DNA from: Shinisaurus crocodilurus
Taxonomy: Eukaryota > Chordata > Lepidosauria > Squamata > Shinisauridae
Reading direction: 5' to 3'
Length of the DNA: 64,000 nucleotides
Assembly: GCA_021292165.1 (NCBI GenBank)
Contig: CM037879.1
Location: 19,987,525 to 20,051,524, forward strand
Shown: positions 1-10,690 of the stretch, piece after piece
Numbering within the stretch: position 1 is the stretch's first letter
How the letters are laid out: each line of letters begins with the position of its first letter
Position numbers and translations under genes: made by a program
The notes under the pieces: model-generated
The model's input: only the letters and a program-made list of their open reading frames with translations
The model's database searches: none
Told to the model about the DNA's origin: nothing

Positions 1-672
1 AGATAACCTGGACCCGAGCTGTATAGAGCTTTATAGGTCATAACTAGCACTTTGAATTGTACCCGGGACTGGGTACAACAGACTGGGAGCCAGTGAAACT
101 GTTGTAACAGAGGAGTTGTATGCTCCTTGTAGCCAGCTCCAGTCAGCACAGTCTGGCAACAGCTTTTTGAACCAGCTGACGTTTCCAAACACTTTTCAGA
201 GGCAGCCCCACGTAGAACATGTTACAGTAATCCAAACAGGATGTAACTGAGGCATGTGTCACTATGACCAAATCAGACATCTCCAGGAACAGGTGCAGCT
301 GGCGCACTTACTTTAACTGTGCAAATGCACTCCTGGCCACCATGGAAACCTGGGCATCCAGGCTCAGGGCTGACCCAAGCTGTGTACCTGTGTCTTCAGG
401 GGGAGTAAACCCCACAGTCCAACACAAGCCGAATCCCTATTCCTTGATCTGCCTTCCGACTGACCAAGAGCACCTCTGTCTTGTCTGGATTAAGCTTCAG
501 TTTGTTTTCCCTCATCCAGTCCATCACTGCTGACAGACACTAGTTTGGCACAGCAAAAGCTTCCTTGGAATTAGATGGAAAGGAGAAATAGGGTTGGGTG
601 TCATCAGCATACTGGTGACACCAAACCCCAAAACTCTGGATAACCTATCCCAATAGCTTCATGTATATGTTA
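1..672 (-). mobile_element. L2-type LINE, 3' part of ORF2, continues off the left edge
   Basis: The minus strand encodes the second half of an L2-type reverse transcriptase. At about 591-620 it reads CHQYADDTQP, which holds the YADD catalytic motif of non-LTR reverse transcriptases. The downstream sequence matches, by eye, the separate L2 copy at 14650-15800. No long frame survives, so it is a dead relic. It stops abruptly near 672, where a CR1 begins, and the same L2 resumes near 1457. Confidence 0.8.
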
Positions 673-1456
673 AATAGCATAGAATCATAGAATCATAGAA
701 AAGTAGAGTTGGAAGGGGCCTACAAGGCCATCAAGTCCAACCCCCTGCTCAGTGCAGGAATCCAGGTCAAAGCATCCCTGACAGATGATTGTCCAGTTGT
801 ACCTTGAATGCCTCCAGACTGGGAGAGCCCACCACCTCCATAGGTAGTTGATTCCATTATCTTATTGCTCTAACAGTCAGGAAATTTTTCCTGATGTTTA
901 GGTGGAATCTGGGTTCCTGTAACTTGAGCCCATTATTCTGTGTCCTGCAAACTGGGATGATCGAGAAGAGATCCTGGCCCTCCTCTGTGTGACATCCCTT
1001 CAAGTACTGGAAAAGTGCGATCATATCTCTTCTGAAGGCTAAACATGCCCAGTTCTTTTAGTCTCTCCTCATAGGGCCTTGTTTCCAGTCCCTTTATCAT
1101 CCTTGTTGCCCTCCTCTGAACCCTCTCCAGTTTGTCTATGTCCTTCTTAAAGTGTGGTGCCCAGAACTGGACGCAGTACTCAAGATGAGGCCTAACCAGT
1201 GCCGAGTAAAGCGGAATTATCACTTCCCGCGATTTGGAAGTTATACTTCTATTAATGCAGCCCAAAATAGCAGTTGCCTTCTTTGCAGCCACATCGCATT
1301 GCTTGCTCTAGTTCCTTCCTCCACTTTCTGTAGGAGGAAGTTATCAGCAGCACAACTCAGGAATTTCTTGGAGGGGGCCATGTTTGGCTGAATAAGTCTC
1401 CCAACAGATATCAGGGAAATTGAAGTCACCCATTACTACCACATCATGCCTCCTTG
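673..1456 (-). mobile_element. CR1 LINE inserted in the L2, internally deleted
   Basis: Minus-strand translation of about 933-1292 gives a CR1 reverse-transcriptase tail (for example [20 protein letters not shown]). The left end carries tandem AATCATAG-type units, the reverse complement of the CR1 3' repeat ATTCTATG. Just upstream in its own reading direction (about 1345-1450) it encodes MGDFNFPDICW, the endonuclease-domain motif. The endonuclease and the RT tail are normally separated by about 2 kb, so most of ORF2 is missing internally. A short GCAT flanks both sides and may be the target duplication. Confidence 0.85.
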
Positions 1457-2050
1457 AAACATTTGCATGGGGGACAAGACGGAACCCTGAGGAACCCCAC
1501 AGGCCAACGGCCAGGAAGTCAAACAGAAGTTCCCCAGCACCACCTTCTGGGTCCCTCCCCCCCCAGGAAGGAATGGAGCCACTGTAAAACAGTGCCTCCA
1601 AGTCCCATCCCGGTGAGGCGGCCCAGAAGGCTACCGTGGTCGATGGTATCGAAAGCCACTGAGAGGTCCAGCAGAACCAAGAGGGACAGACTCCCTCTGT
1701 CTAGTTCCAGGCGTAGTCATCCACCAAGGCGACCAAAGCTGTTTCTGTCCCATAATCAGGTCTGAAGCTCGATTGAAATGGATCTAGCCAATCAGTCTCA
1801 TCCAGGAATCCCTGGAGTTGGGAGGTCACCACACACTCCAGTACCTTGTCCAGAAATGGAATACTGGAGACTAGCAGGTAATTATCCAATGTTGTGGGGT
1901 TCAGGCAGGGCTTTTTCAACAGGGGTCTCACCACCGCCTCTTTCAGGCAGGCTGGGACCCTGCCTTGACAAAGAGAAGCATTAACCACGCCACTTACCCA
2001 CTCAGCCAGTCCCTCTCTGGCTGCTTTTATAGTTAGTTTTTTCCTATTTT
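1457..2050 (-). mobile_element. L2-type LINE, N-terminal part of the RT domain
   Basis: This continues the L2 at 1-672 after the CR1. Minus-strand translation of about 1701-2050 gives a recognisable stretch of RT fingers and palm, including FLDKVLECVVTSQLQGFLDE and FRPDYGTETALVALVDD. The homologous stretch of the L2 at 15721 is uninterrupted, which supports a single L2 split by the CR1. The open frame runs on beyond 2050 into non-L2 sequence, and that extension is not protein I recognise. Confidence 0.75.
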
Positions 2051-2368
2051 TGTAATCCAGGAAAATCTTCTCGAAAACGAAATACAGCAAAATGGCAAAG
2101 CAGAGTATGTAGTGTTTCACAATAAAACAGAAAGCCAGCTCCTTCGTGGTGAAAATAACATGGCTAAAGATGAAGCAGGAAAAAAATAGGGCATATTGGT
2201 TCTGGGGCCAGAGTAATTCATGGAGCTTGTTTTCCAATCTGTTTGGGAAAGAAACAGGAAACAAACAAAGAAACATGGTGTGTTGGTCAATAAAGCACTC
2301 CCTTCGATCAGCTGCCCAAACACTTGCTGCATAAACCAAAGAAAGTGTGTGATGCAATCTTACACATG
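2051..2368. other. Unassigned sequence between L2 and MITE
   Basis: Overlapping frames cover this stretch on both strands, but none resembles a known family. I see no repeat ends, tandem repeats or splice-like structure that I can support. Confidence 0.3.
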
Positions 2369-2369
2369 T

Positions 2370-2475
2370 CTACGAAGATGTAAGCCTTACTGAATTCAAT
2401 GGGACTTACTCCCAGGTGAGTGTGCATAGTATTGAACTCGGTAGGACTTATGTCTGAGTAGACATGCATAGGACA
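2370..2475. repeat. Short palindromic MITE (family P3)
   Basis: About 100 bp with near-complementary ends of the form CAATCCTATGCATG and CATGCATAGGATTG, and a core around CAATGGGACTTACTCCCAGG. Related copies lie at 13168, 21440, 35243, 38395, 45050, 54637 and 56350. It has no coding capacity. The arms are diverged, so the copy is old. Confidence 0.55.
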
Positions 2476-2792
2476 TCATGGTAAATATGCTTAATTTCTG
2501 TTGATTTTCCTATGGACTTAAGAATGGTCTTAATTATCTGGATTGTGCCTTTGCCCGCTTGTTAACATGGACATTTGGTGAGAATTCAGATAAATGTCAT
2601 CAACACTTTCAATTCAGTGTGTAGATTTTGCCATGAAAATTTGGCAACCTTTCAATGACATCTTAACAGAGGGCAAAGCTTTGACTGATGTCACAGACTC
2701 AATGGGGTGGTACTTTAACACTCCTGAGAAAACAGGGGTGTCCTTGCCGCTGATGTGATCAGAGCAGAAAGTGAGGCAACCCTACAGTGAGG

Positions 2793-3125
2793 TCTGGGAT
2801 ATAGCCCTAAATGATAAACTAACTTGTAGTATCAAATGCAAAAAAGGACAGTTAAAGAAGAATAATTTTATGGATATATGGAATCAATTATTAGACTATG
2901 TATTAATAAAGGGGAAGGGGAGATATTATATTTCTGGAATTTGGAATTCATTTGATCAAGGGGATGGAAGTACAGTATATAAATTGGTCCCGTGGAGGGT
3001 GGGGTGTGTGTGCACTTTATTATTTATTGTATGTTGTTTATGTTATATTTTTGTGTTATTCTTGTATTTTGTTATATTTTGTTTTGAAAAGTAAATAAAA
3101 TTTATATTAAAAAAAAACAAAGCAA
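2793..3125 (+). mobile_element. 5'-truncated L1-like LINE with 16-bp TSD
   Basis: The insert is flanked by perfect 16-bp direct repeats CAACCCTACAGTGAGG at 2777-2792 and 3126-3141. It encodes the last residues of an L1-like ORF2 (KLTCSIKCKKGQ, then FMDIWNQLLDYV), carries AATAAA, and ends in an A-rich tail. A truncated 5' end, an A tail and a long exact TSD are the marks of target-primed reverse transcription. The perfect TSD suggests one of the younger events here. Assignment to L1 rather than another LINE is by residue pattern only. Confidence 0.75.
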
Positions 3126-3141
3126 CAACCCTACAGTGAGG

Positions 3142-4919
3142 CTTCAAAGGCATCTTCTTTGGTTCTCCCTAGAAGTATCCCCCACCCTGCAGCAAAAGAA
3201 TGTGACCCCTTTTGCCCCGATGTAAACAGTCAGGAACTTCTTACAATTTCATTGCAGAAAGAAAAAAAAACCCTTCAGGCAAGGGGAAAAAAAAAACCTT
3301 CAGGAGAACCCAAGCAGGTATCTTTGCTTGGGAAGCATGTTACCCTTACATAGATAGTTGCCAACCAAGGGAGAAAAGTCTCCCTGATGTTTTCCAGTAC
3401 TACAACACACCACAATTTGGATGCCAAGTCCTCATGCGCTACATGCAAAATGTCCCAGGTTCAATCCCTGGAATCTTCAGATTGACCTGGTGTGTGTGTT
3501 AAAGCCATTCAGTCTTATTGGGAAACCCTGGAAATTGTAGTTTTGTGAAGGGGAAACTTTTAGAAAGAATTAACCAAACTCAAGAGCCGGCCCTGCTTTT
3601 AGGCAGAGTGAGGCAGCTGCCTCAGGCAGCAGAGACTGGGGGGGGGGGGGCAAGCTGCTAATGGACGGAACTCCGTGTGCCAAGCAGCCTGCCCTGCACC
3701 CCTAAGCTAGCCTGCCGCTCTCAGGTAAAGTAACCAATGCTTTTCACCATCACCATGCCTGTAGTAAACTCAGCCTGGTTATTGCGCCATCCAACCTCAT
3801 CCTCTCCAGGTCAAGATCTGCTGCTGTGATCTGCCTTCTGCTCACTTGACCCATGCCCTCCAAACTGCTGACCTGGTCGGCACCCATCCAGAGTACGCTC
3901 CGGGCTGCAAAGCACTGGCCCCTCTTTGGGTGCTGTTTGCCAGCTGCTCTCCTTGACCCTTGCTGAGGGACTCTAGTTTACACTGGCCCTACAATACCAG
4001 TTGGCTGGTAATATTTTCAGGTCAGGTCAGAGGTACGGATGAGGTTTGTTTGGATTTCAAGCCAAACATCCTCCATACAAAATCACGTCAGGCTGCATCA
4101 AATAAGGCAGACTACTGTAGCCTAATATTCCAGCTCCCCAGGGGCTTCACACTACTAGCTCTCATCTTAAATGAATGGTGGGCAAACTGTGGCCCTCCAG
4201 ATGTTTTGGCTTACAATTCCTATCAACTGTCACCAGTGACTCTGCTGGCTAGCACGCTGGAAGATTCAGTTAGGCACCACTGGAAAGAGAAAGGCAGCAA
4301 TCTTTTTTGTTCCCTTCTCTGATCTACTCTCCACTTTTTCAAAGGGGTTAACATCCACATTTTTCAAAGTATAGGGGCTTACCAGTAATTAAATGGGTAA
4401 GATGTACCCTCCAATTGAATCAGCCTCAGAGACGGAAAGGTCTGTCATCCTGTCCTCCACAATGTGGATTCACCAGCTGTAGCTGACTTGGATAAAACCA
4501 AACCAAAGAGCAGTTTAGCACCTTCAGCATTTACAGATAAATTACAAGCTAAACATGGCACACACTGGCAAGGGAGTGTAGGAATGTATTGCAGACTATA
4601 ATACATTAAATGGGGGTGGCAGGGCGAGGCAGGCATCTTGCCCTTTACCTCAGGCTGCAAAATGATTGGGCTAGCCTTGGCCAAATTCTAAAGATCCCCA
4701 GGATTCTTTAGAGAAAGACATGATCCTTAAAGTGGTATAAAACCAACATGAGTTTATAATAGGGATACAATCAGGCAGAGCAACTTTTTGGGAGGCAATA
4801 TTGGTCCTGTTGTGACTGTTACATTATGCTGATGTCCCAGAAATGGCTCCGCAGGAGGACCTGCCTGGCAGAGCTGAGGGCCTGGTGGAAGGCTGAGAAA
4901 GGGGTTTCCTACTAGGAAC
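3142..4919. other. Mostly unassigned; SINE and hAT fragments
   Basis: There is no gene. At 3432-3490 lies the tRNA-like 5' part of a SINE, with a B-box-like GGTTCAATCCC. At about 3585 AGCCGGCCCTGC resembles the left end of the hAT-like element at 13658, with no right end visible. At 4180-4255 lies one arm of a CCCTCCAGATGTT-type foldback repeat. The remainder is not recognised. Confidence 0.4.
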
Positions 4920-5230
4920 CAGGGCCGGTGCTACCATTAGGCCAACTAGGCAGCTGCCTAGGGCGCTGGGCTAAAGGAGGCGCCAGAAATGCCTTGGGGG
5001 GGGGAATACATCACGTATTTTACCAAGTTTGTTTTACCAATCATGTCCTGTGGCGGGGAAGGGAAGGCGAAAGAAGCGCACCCCTCCCTCTCTCTCCTCC
5101 AGCTCAGTTACCAGGAACAGCAGCAGGCAGGCTCCTCCTCACAACCAGCATCAAAAGAGGCAGAGAAGGCTACAGACTGGAGGAGGGGAGGCGGGCAGGG
5201 GCCAATGATGGGAGGCTGGTGGGCGGCTGT

Positions 5231-5330
5231 AAGGATGCACCTGCAAACACCTCCTTCGCCTTCCCTCTCAAGGATGCACCTGCAAACACCTCCTTCGCCT
5301 TCCCTCTCAAGGATGCACCTGCAAACACCC
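5231..5330 (+). repeat. 39-bp tandem repeat, about 2.5 units
   Basis: Units begin at 5231, 5270 and 5309 and start AAGGATGCACCTGCAAACAC. The first two are identical, so the duplication is recent or homogenised. A unit length of 39 keeps one frame open across it (KDAPANTSFAFPL repeated), which alone explains the long open frame at 4928-5440. Confidence 0.9.
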
Positions 5331-5484
5331 TCGCGCGAGCCTCAGGTTCCTCAGCTCAAGGTCCCCTGAAAGCAGTTATTTCCAGCAACCAGGGAGGGAG
5401 GGAAAGGTATTTTAAGCTAGCTGGGGCTCCAATGTTTTAATTATTTACCATGCTGTTTCTGTGTTTTGGTTTTAAATGGTTTTA

Positions 5485-5684
5485 GGATGCAATCCTATGC
5501 GTGTTTGGAGGGGGGGGAATCCTACAACTCCCAGCATTCCCCAGCCAGCCATGCGCAATCCTATGCACGTTGAGGTAGAAAAAAGCCCCACAACTCCCAG
5601 CGTTCCAACAGCCAGCCATGCTGGCTGGTGAATGCTGGGAGTTGCGGGGCTTTTTTCTGCCTCAACGTGTTTAGGATTGTGCCC
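5485..5684. repeat. Palindromic MITE inside another MITE (family P2)
   Basis: A half copy begins at 5485 (GGATGCAATCCTATGC). A full self-complementary copy begins near 5553 and ends near 5684 (GGATTGTGCCC). The arms contain ACAACTCCCAGC and GCTGGGAGTTG. Both sit within the hAT-like element at 4920-6349, so they were inserted into it or captured by it. Confidence 0.7.
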
Positions 5685-6399
5685 TGAGCTGTTGATGTTT
5701 TCTTTACTGTACTTTGAATATTGTTGTCTGCCTTGAGCACTAGGCTGGTAAAGGGAAAGACAGGATAATATACATTATTCTGATAAAGAAATATTGCAAC
5801 AAAGTGATAGAGAGAGGAGGGGAAGTAGCAAGTTTCGTAAATGCCCTCCTAAATTTGAACCAGATGATCCACGGGCTCTCTCTTTGCTATGTTTCTACTA
5901 CATGCATCCCCCCCCCCTGCAACCCAGAAGGTGTACGAGTCAAACCGGTGTCTCTGCACCTCCACCCTGCGAGGTAGGACAGGCTGCAAGACGCCCTTTT
6001 GTCTCTATTCCTCACAGGTAGCGCCACCACACCTCTCTCACATCCTTTTTTCATATCCCTTGTGCTGCCTGCAGGAGGAGACAGGCTTTTCCATATATAT
6101 GGAGTAGAAGAAGGCCCTTGGGAGTTCCTGGCATAGCTGGGCTGATGTTGCCTCTTTGCTTTCCTCGTGAACACAAAGGAAAAGTCTCAAAGTCCACAAA
6201 GTTTTTCTATGGGGCTCAGGCAGTTCCCAGGGAGAGAAATTTATTTCATAATGGGCATAGGGCTGGAGGGAGGGAGGGCTCAAGTGGGAAGGGGGGGCGC
6301 TAAATATCTGATCTTGCCTAGGGCACCAAATTGCCTTGCACCGGGCCTGCTAGGAACACAAGTACTGGGACACCCCAACCACTTTCTGCCAATCTACTA

Positions 6400-6617
6400 G
6401 AACATCATATACGTTCTCAGGATAGCCACAGGAAGTCATAAAGTGTTTTTAAAATGTTTCACTAAATTTTCAGATGTTTTTATTGTTTGTATTTTTTTAT
6501 ACTGTATTTTATTGTAAAATTGTATTTTTATTGTATAATTGTATTTTATTATGTAATGTTATAATTGTTGTAAACCGCCCAGAGAGCTTTGGCTATTGGG
6601 CGGTATTGAAATGGAAT
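6400..6617 (+). mobile_element. L2-type LINE 3' end
   Basis: This has the typical L2 3' tail of the window: an AT-rich stretch, then TTGTAAACCGCCCAGAGAGC, GGGCGGTATTGAAAT and AATAAATGATGATG. It is 5' truncated and has no ORF2 left. It runs directly into a GAT/GGT microsatellite, the usual position for LINE tail repeats. Confidence 0.7.
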
Positions 6618-6619
6618 AA

Positions 6620-6657
<38 letters not shown>

Positions 6658-6690
6658 TGATGGTGGTGGTGGTGGTGGTGGTGGTGGTGG
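6618..6690 (+). repeat. (GAT)n/(GGT)n microsatellite
   Basis: Perfect GAT repeats pass through a short junction into GGT repeats. It probably grew from the trinucleotide tail of the adjoining L2. Confidence 0.95.
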
Positions 6691-7198
6691 AACCAATCTG
6701 TTGAAGATCTTCATAGTTCAAAACCAGCATCTGGAGCAATGTCCCAAGAGGCTACAGATTAATTTAACCAGCGCAGAGTCTGGCTTCTATTGTTATTGAA
6801 AGGTTACATTGTAACCATTATTTCACCCCACTTACTGACTGAGAAACCGTCCGTTGGCATGACTGTTCCATTTTCTCCTCGTGCTGCAGCGCTTTTCAAA
6901 GCACTTGTTAGCAAGGCCGGCAGATAACCTAAAGGAAGTTTTTTTGCAAAGCACTGGTCCCTCGTTGGGTGCTGTTTGCCAGCCTCTCTGCTTGACTCTT
7001 GTTGTCTAAGGTGTCTGTCATATCATCGGGGATGTATGAAGAGATCAGGGTGTACCCTTGCAGTGTCCTATAATGAAGAAGAACAGGAATAGCCATTGTA
7101 TTCACACATGACATTCAGCCCTGCTCAGTATGCCTCCGTTTTAAGCTGGTGAGGGTTGGTATCTGCCATAAGGAGATTTTCTATAGTGGCTCCCTCAA

Positions 7199-7315
7199 GA
7201 ACATAAGAATTTAAAAAGAGACTTCCTGGATCAGGCCAAAGGCTCATCCAGTCCAGCATCCTCTTTTCCAATCCAATGGCCAACCAATGGCTGTGCTTCC
7301 GGTCTAGAAATTCAT
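7199..7315 (-). mobile_element. CR1-type LINE 3' end fragment
   Basis: It begins AAGAACATAAGAA and continues with a stretch reading CATCCAGTCCAGCATCC, as in the longer minus-strand copy at 45636-45985. It is diverged and short, with no coding part. Confidence 0.5.
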
Positions 7316-7329
7316 CACTCTCCCTTTAA

Positions 7330-8469
7330 TTGTTCCTGGCCTGTGGGAAGTGGGCCAGAAAACTCCCTTTAGGTTACCTGCGGGCCTTGCTAGCAAGGCA
7401 CAGGTGTGGCGGTGGGCACATCCAGAACAGCATGTTGCCCTTGCCAAGTACCCCTTAAAAGCGGGGTCTGGAGCCCATATTGGGAGACTGGGAAGGGATG
7501 GGTCTGTTGGAAGAGTGGAGGTTGCATCGCTCCGGACCAGAAGCCGACCTCGTGAAGGAGTGTAAGGTGCAGAGGTTCCTCCCTGGGAGTTTCAGTCTGT
7601 ACATGGAAGAGGGACCCATGCACCAAAGAGGGGCCAGTGCTTGGCAGCTGGGAGCATACTCCCGGATAGGGGCCGTCAGCAGTTTGGAGGGATGGGTCAA
7701 CTGAGCAGTAGGCAGATCGCAGCAGCGGATCTTGACCTGGAGAAGATCTGGATCACACCAGCACTTTGGGAGGGTCTGAATATTCTTATTACGGAGGCAG
7801 TGTAGAGTTCAAGGAAATGCAGGCAGGAATTGAGTTTGCTGTGCAGACACCAATTAAAGATTCCAGAAAGCAGAGGGAAAAGATGGGAAGTGACGAAGGA
7901 CATGCAGAGGAGGGAAGTTGTCAACTCGTTCTTTGGGCCAGCCCTGCCACAAGGTGGCTGACTCAGGCAGCTGATGCTGGGTGTCATGAAAGAGCAGCAA
8001 ATGGTTACCGTAGTTGTTTAAGAAAGCAATTCTAACTCCCAGATCCATGGGCTGGAGGGGGTTAAGATGGGGCAGAAGTGCCCTTCGCAGGTGAAGAGGA
8101 CCTCTGCTGGCGGTGGTGGGGCATGCCCTGCAGAAAGTTCCGCAGGCATACTGTAGATCTACCACCGGCAGTGTTTCTGCCGGTGGTAGGCCCCAAAACA
8201 GCATTCTGGGGGTGGTTCGGAGACAGTCTTGGATCTGCTGAATCCAAAGTCCCTCCATTCTTCCAAGAGGCTCCTGGACTGGGCCTGTTACCTACACCAG
8301 CCTCGAGATGGCATAGCTAATTGCATTCCCATTGAAACCATTTGGTGGTGGTGGTGGGGGGGGAATTGAAAAATAAAAGTGGGAAAAACCACTGTAGGGG
8401 AACTCTCTGGCAATCCCCCCATCTGTCCTAGCCAGCATAAGCTGACATGCTTTGGAAGCTCAGTAATCA

Positions 8470-8503
<34 letters not shown>

Positions 8504-8960
8504 GCCAGGGAGGGAGAGAGGTGCTTCTGGGATGTTCTTGACTGGCCTTGGGTACTAGTACCTTGACTAAGGGGGGCAGGATCTAACCTGCCAGCCACAC
8601 TCCCCACCGCCACATGTGTCACCTGCCTCCCCCACCAGCCCCTCAGTCAGCAAGTGTGAGAAGGGGCCCTAACGCCTGGTCTGCTCCTCCATGTGAAGGG
8701 GGATGCTGGCCCAGTCAGGATCCCCGCTTGCCTTGAGGAGCCCTCCGCATGCAGAGAGGCCCTTCTCACATTTGTGACTGTGTGGCTAGTGCGGGGCGGG
8801 GCGTGAGTGGCATGCACATTGGAGGCTGGGAGCATGGCCCACTCATTCGCATCCCCGTTGCAAGCTATAGCCCTCTTCAGTTGTTCTCTTCCTCCCCCAT
8901 CCCCGTTGCATGAGGGGGAGATCAAGGACAAGCCCAGGAGGGAGACGGCATCGCTCAGGA
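7330..8960. other. Unassigned sequence with a TTG microsatellite
   Basis: No gene or recognisable element. Open frames on both strands overlap each other and look like chance frames in GC-rich sequence. A perfect (TTG)n tract lies at 8470-8502. A small inverted repeat around CCACCGGCAG and CTGCCGGTGG lies near 8161-8186. Confidence 0.35.
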
Positions 8961-8963
8961 GGA

Positions 8964-9136
8964 AGGGTCATAGCTCAGTGGTAGAGCACATGGCCACAGG
9001 TTCAATCCCCGGCATCTCCCGGCAAGGCTAGAAAAATTCCTGCCTGAAACCTGGACAGCCACTGCCAGTCAGTGTTGACAATACTGGGCTAGAGGAACTG
9101 AAGGTCCGACTCAGCATGATGCAGCTTCCTATGTCA
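8964..9136 (+). mobile_element. tRNA-derived SINE (AGCTCAGTGG type)
   Basis: The 5' end reads as a tRNA-like pol III promoter, with an A-box-like TAGCTCAGTGGTAGAGCA and a B-box-like GGTTCAATCCCC. A conserved body follows (GCCACTGCCAGTCAGTGTTG) and ends GCAGCTTCCTATG. Minus-strand relatives lie at 30668, 51827, 55852 and 63781, and a diverged plus copy at 32441. It is distinct from the Sauria-type SINE. Confidence 0.75.
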
Positions 9137-10224
9137 GGGCTGAAAATCTGCAGCATGTAGCCTCCCCACGCAATTGAGAATCCTGCACAATCCGGGTTCT
9201 AAATCACTTTGGGAGCCTACCTGAGTAGTACTGAGTCCCCACTGCAGAAGTTACCCTTCCAACACATGCAGGGCTGGGCGATGAAGCCAAGGACAGGACG
9301 GGGCTACCGTACCGCTGTGGGGTCCACCCTGCTCTCCCTCTCATGTGTAGTGAAGATTTGGGGCTCCAGCCCTATTGGGCCTCCCCCTAACACTGCCTCT
9401 GGCCCCCTGCAGCAGAATGAGGAGGAGGACCCCAAACGCAAGAGAGTCGGCTCACACATTTTGAAGTACGTAAGTACTTATACCATCTAAAGAGGGAAGC
9501 CCTGTAATACTATTAAATCCAGAGCTTAAAATTACTTAATTGTAGCACTGGGTAGTTCCACTTCACAATGTGAGAACCTAGGAGCTGCAGGGGAAAGGAG
9601 CCAATTGAACGGCCAGCAAATACGGCAAGAATGAATTTGTCTGTCTGGTGCCCTTCACGACCCAGCGAAGAAACAGATCAAAACAAAGCCACCCCTAAAG
9701 AAAACTGCAAAGTCCGATCCAATCCCTGTGCCAACTCACAAGGGCCACTCATTGCCAGCTGCTTAATGTAATTAAAACTTCCCCAATATGACTAATATCA
9801 GATGACTCAGCTGGTACAGGGAGCCCTCCTTGAAATAATCAAGCAAGAGAGGAGGAGGCCTGAACTTGAATGAATGAAAGATGTCCTTGGGTTGGAATGC
9901 TCTCAGGAAGAGTCATCCGTAACACTTCTGTGGGACTGAAGACAGACCGTGGCTAGTTTTCCAGGGAGCTGAAGGTGGCATTATACAGGCCTCTTTGTCA
10001 ATGGTGAGCATAGTCATCTTAATTCTGGCTTGGATCCTGAAATAGGAAATTCACGTAAGGAAAGTGATATGTCTCCTCATCTCTCCTGCAGCCGTTTGTA
10101 ACCCACAAACCCTCTCCCAGGGATCAGGGGGACCTCGTGCACAATATGGGATGGGGCATGGGGAGTGCTGGGGGATGGGGGAATGGCCCCAAACCAGGCT
10201 TGGATCGTAAGGTAAGTTAACTTA
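9137..10224. other. Unassigned sequence
   Basis: No gene found. About 9358-9410 resembles the right end of the hAT-like element at 28165-28622, ending CACTGCCTCTG. The rest, including the AT-rich stretch after 9490, is not recognised. Confidence 0.3.
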
Positions 10225-10359
10225 GGGTGCAATCTTATGCATGTTTAGACAGGAAAAAGTCCTACAACTTCCAGCATTCCCCAGCCAGCCATGCTGGCTG
10301 GTGTATGCTGGGAGTTGCAGGACTTTTTTTCTGTCTAAACAATGAATAGGATTGCACCC
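10225..10359. repeat. Palindromic MITE (family P2)
   Basis: Self-complementary over nearly its whole length. It starts GGGTGCAATCTTATGC, ends GGATTGCACCC, and has GCCAGCCATGCTGGC at the centre. The flanks are TTA on the left and ATA on the right, close to the 3-bp TTA/TAA duplications typical of Harbinger-like elements. Confidence 0.75.
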
Positions 10360-10394
10360 ATAAAAGAAGTTCATGGAAGGAAAGTTTTCTGTCA

Positions 10395-10690
10395 TGCTGA
10401 GATCCATTAGTTTCCAGGGTGGAACATCTTAAGAGCCCCCCATTTGCCCACTGCAGAGGCCCAGCAAATCTAAACCCTGTTAGGTAGTGGTCTGTCCATG
10501 ACAGCAAAGTATTTTCAAACTCCCTAGCCACAACTCACTGCCATCGGTCAGCAAAAACCAGATCAGGAGTATGCCCTGCTCCATGTGTGGGGCAGATGTT
10601 CATTGAGAATGCCCACGGTTGTCCTGGAAGCCATGCAGTCCTGAGCTGCTCTCAGTGAGGGGGCGTCAGCATGAATGTTGATGTCACCAC
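10395..10690 (-). mobile_element. L2-type LINE endonuclease-domain fragment
   Basis: Minus-strand translation includes LLSWTDHYLTGFRF, which matches the SWTDH-type motif at the end of the L2 endonuclease domain. It also includes a DINIHADAPS-like stretch near 10650. It is frameshifted, with no neighbouring RT part. Confidence 0.6.

Larger units (their letters stand above)
4920..6349. mobile_element. Non-autonomous hAT-like element, 1.43 kb, perfect TSD
   Basis: The ends are CAGGGCCGGTGC at 4920 and GCACCGGGCCTG at 6349, an inverted pair. Perfect 8-bp duplications CTAGGAAC flank it at 4912-4919 and 6350-6357. Eight-base duplications and CAGG-type ends are hAT hallmarks. No transposase frame is present. 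The interior holds a 39-bp tandem repeat (5231) and palindromic MITE copies (5485-5684). The same ends occur at 36053-36791 and 44672-44839 around different interiors. Confidence 0.85.

Noticed and set aside
1701..2357. A 218-residue minus-strand frame
   Set aside because: The C-terminal half is L2 reverse transcriptase; the N-terminal half is unrelated sequence read through by chance.
4928..5440. A 170-residue plus-strand frame with 13-residue repeats
   Set aside because: Kept open by a 39-bp tandem repeat inside a hAT-like element; no recognisable domain.
8470..8502. TTG microsatellite as a functional element
   Set aside because: A simple repeat in unassigned sequence, with no neighbouring structure to give it a role.
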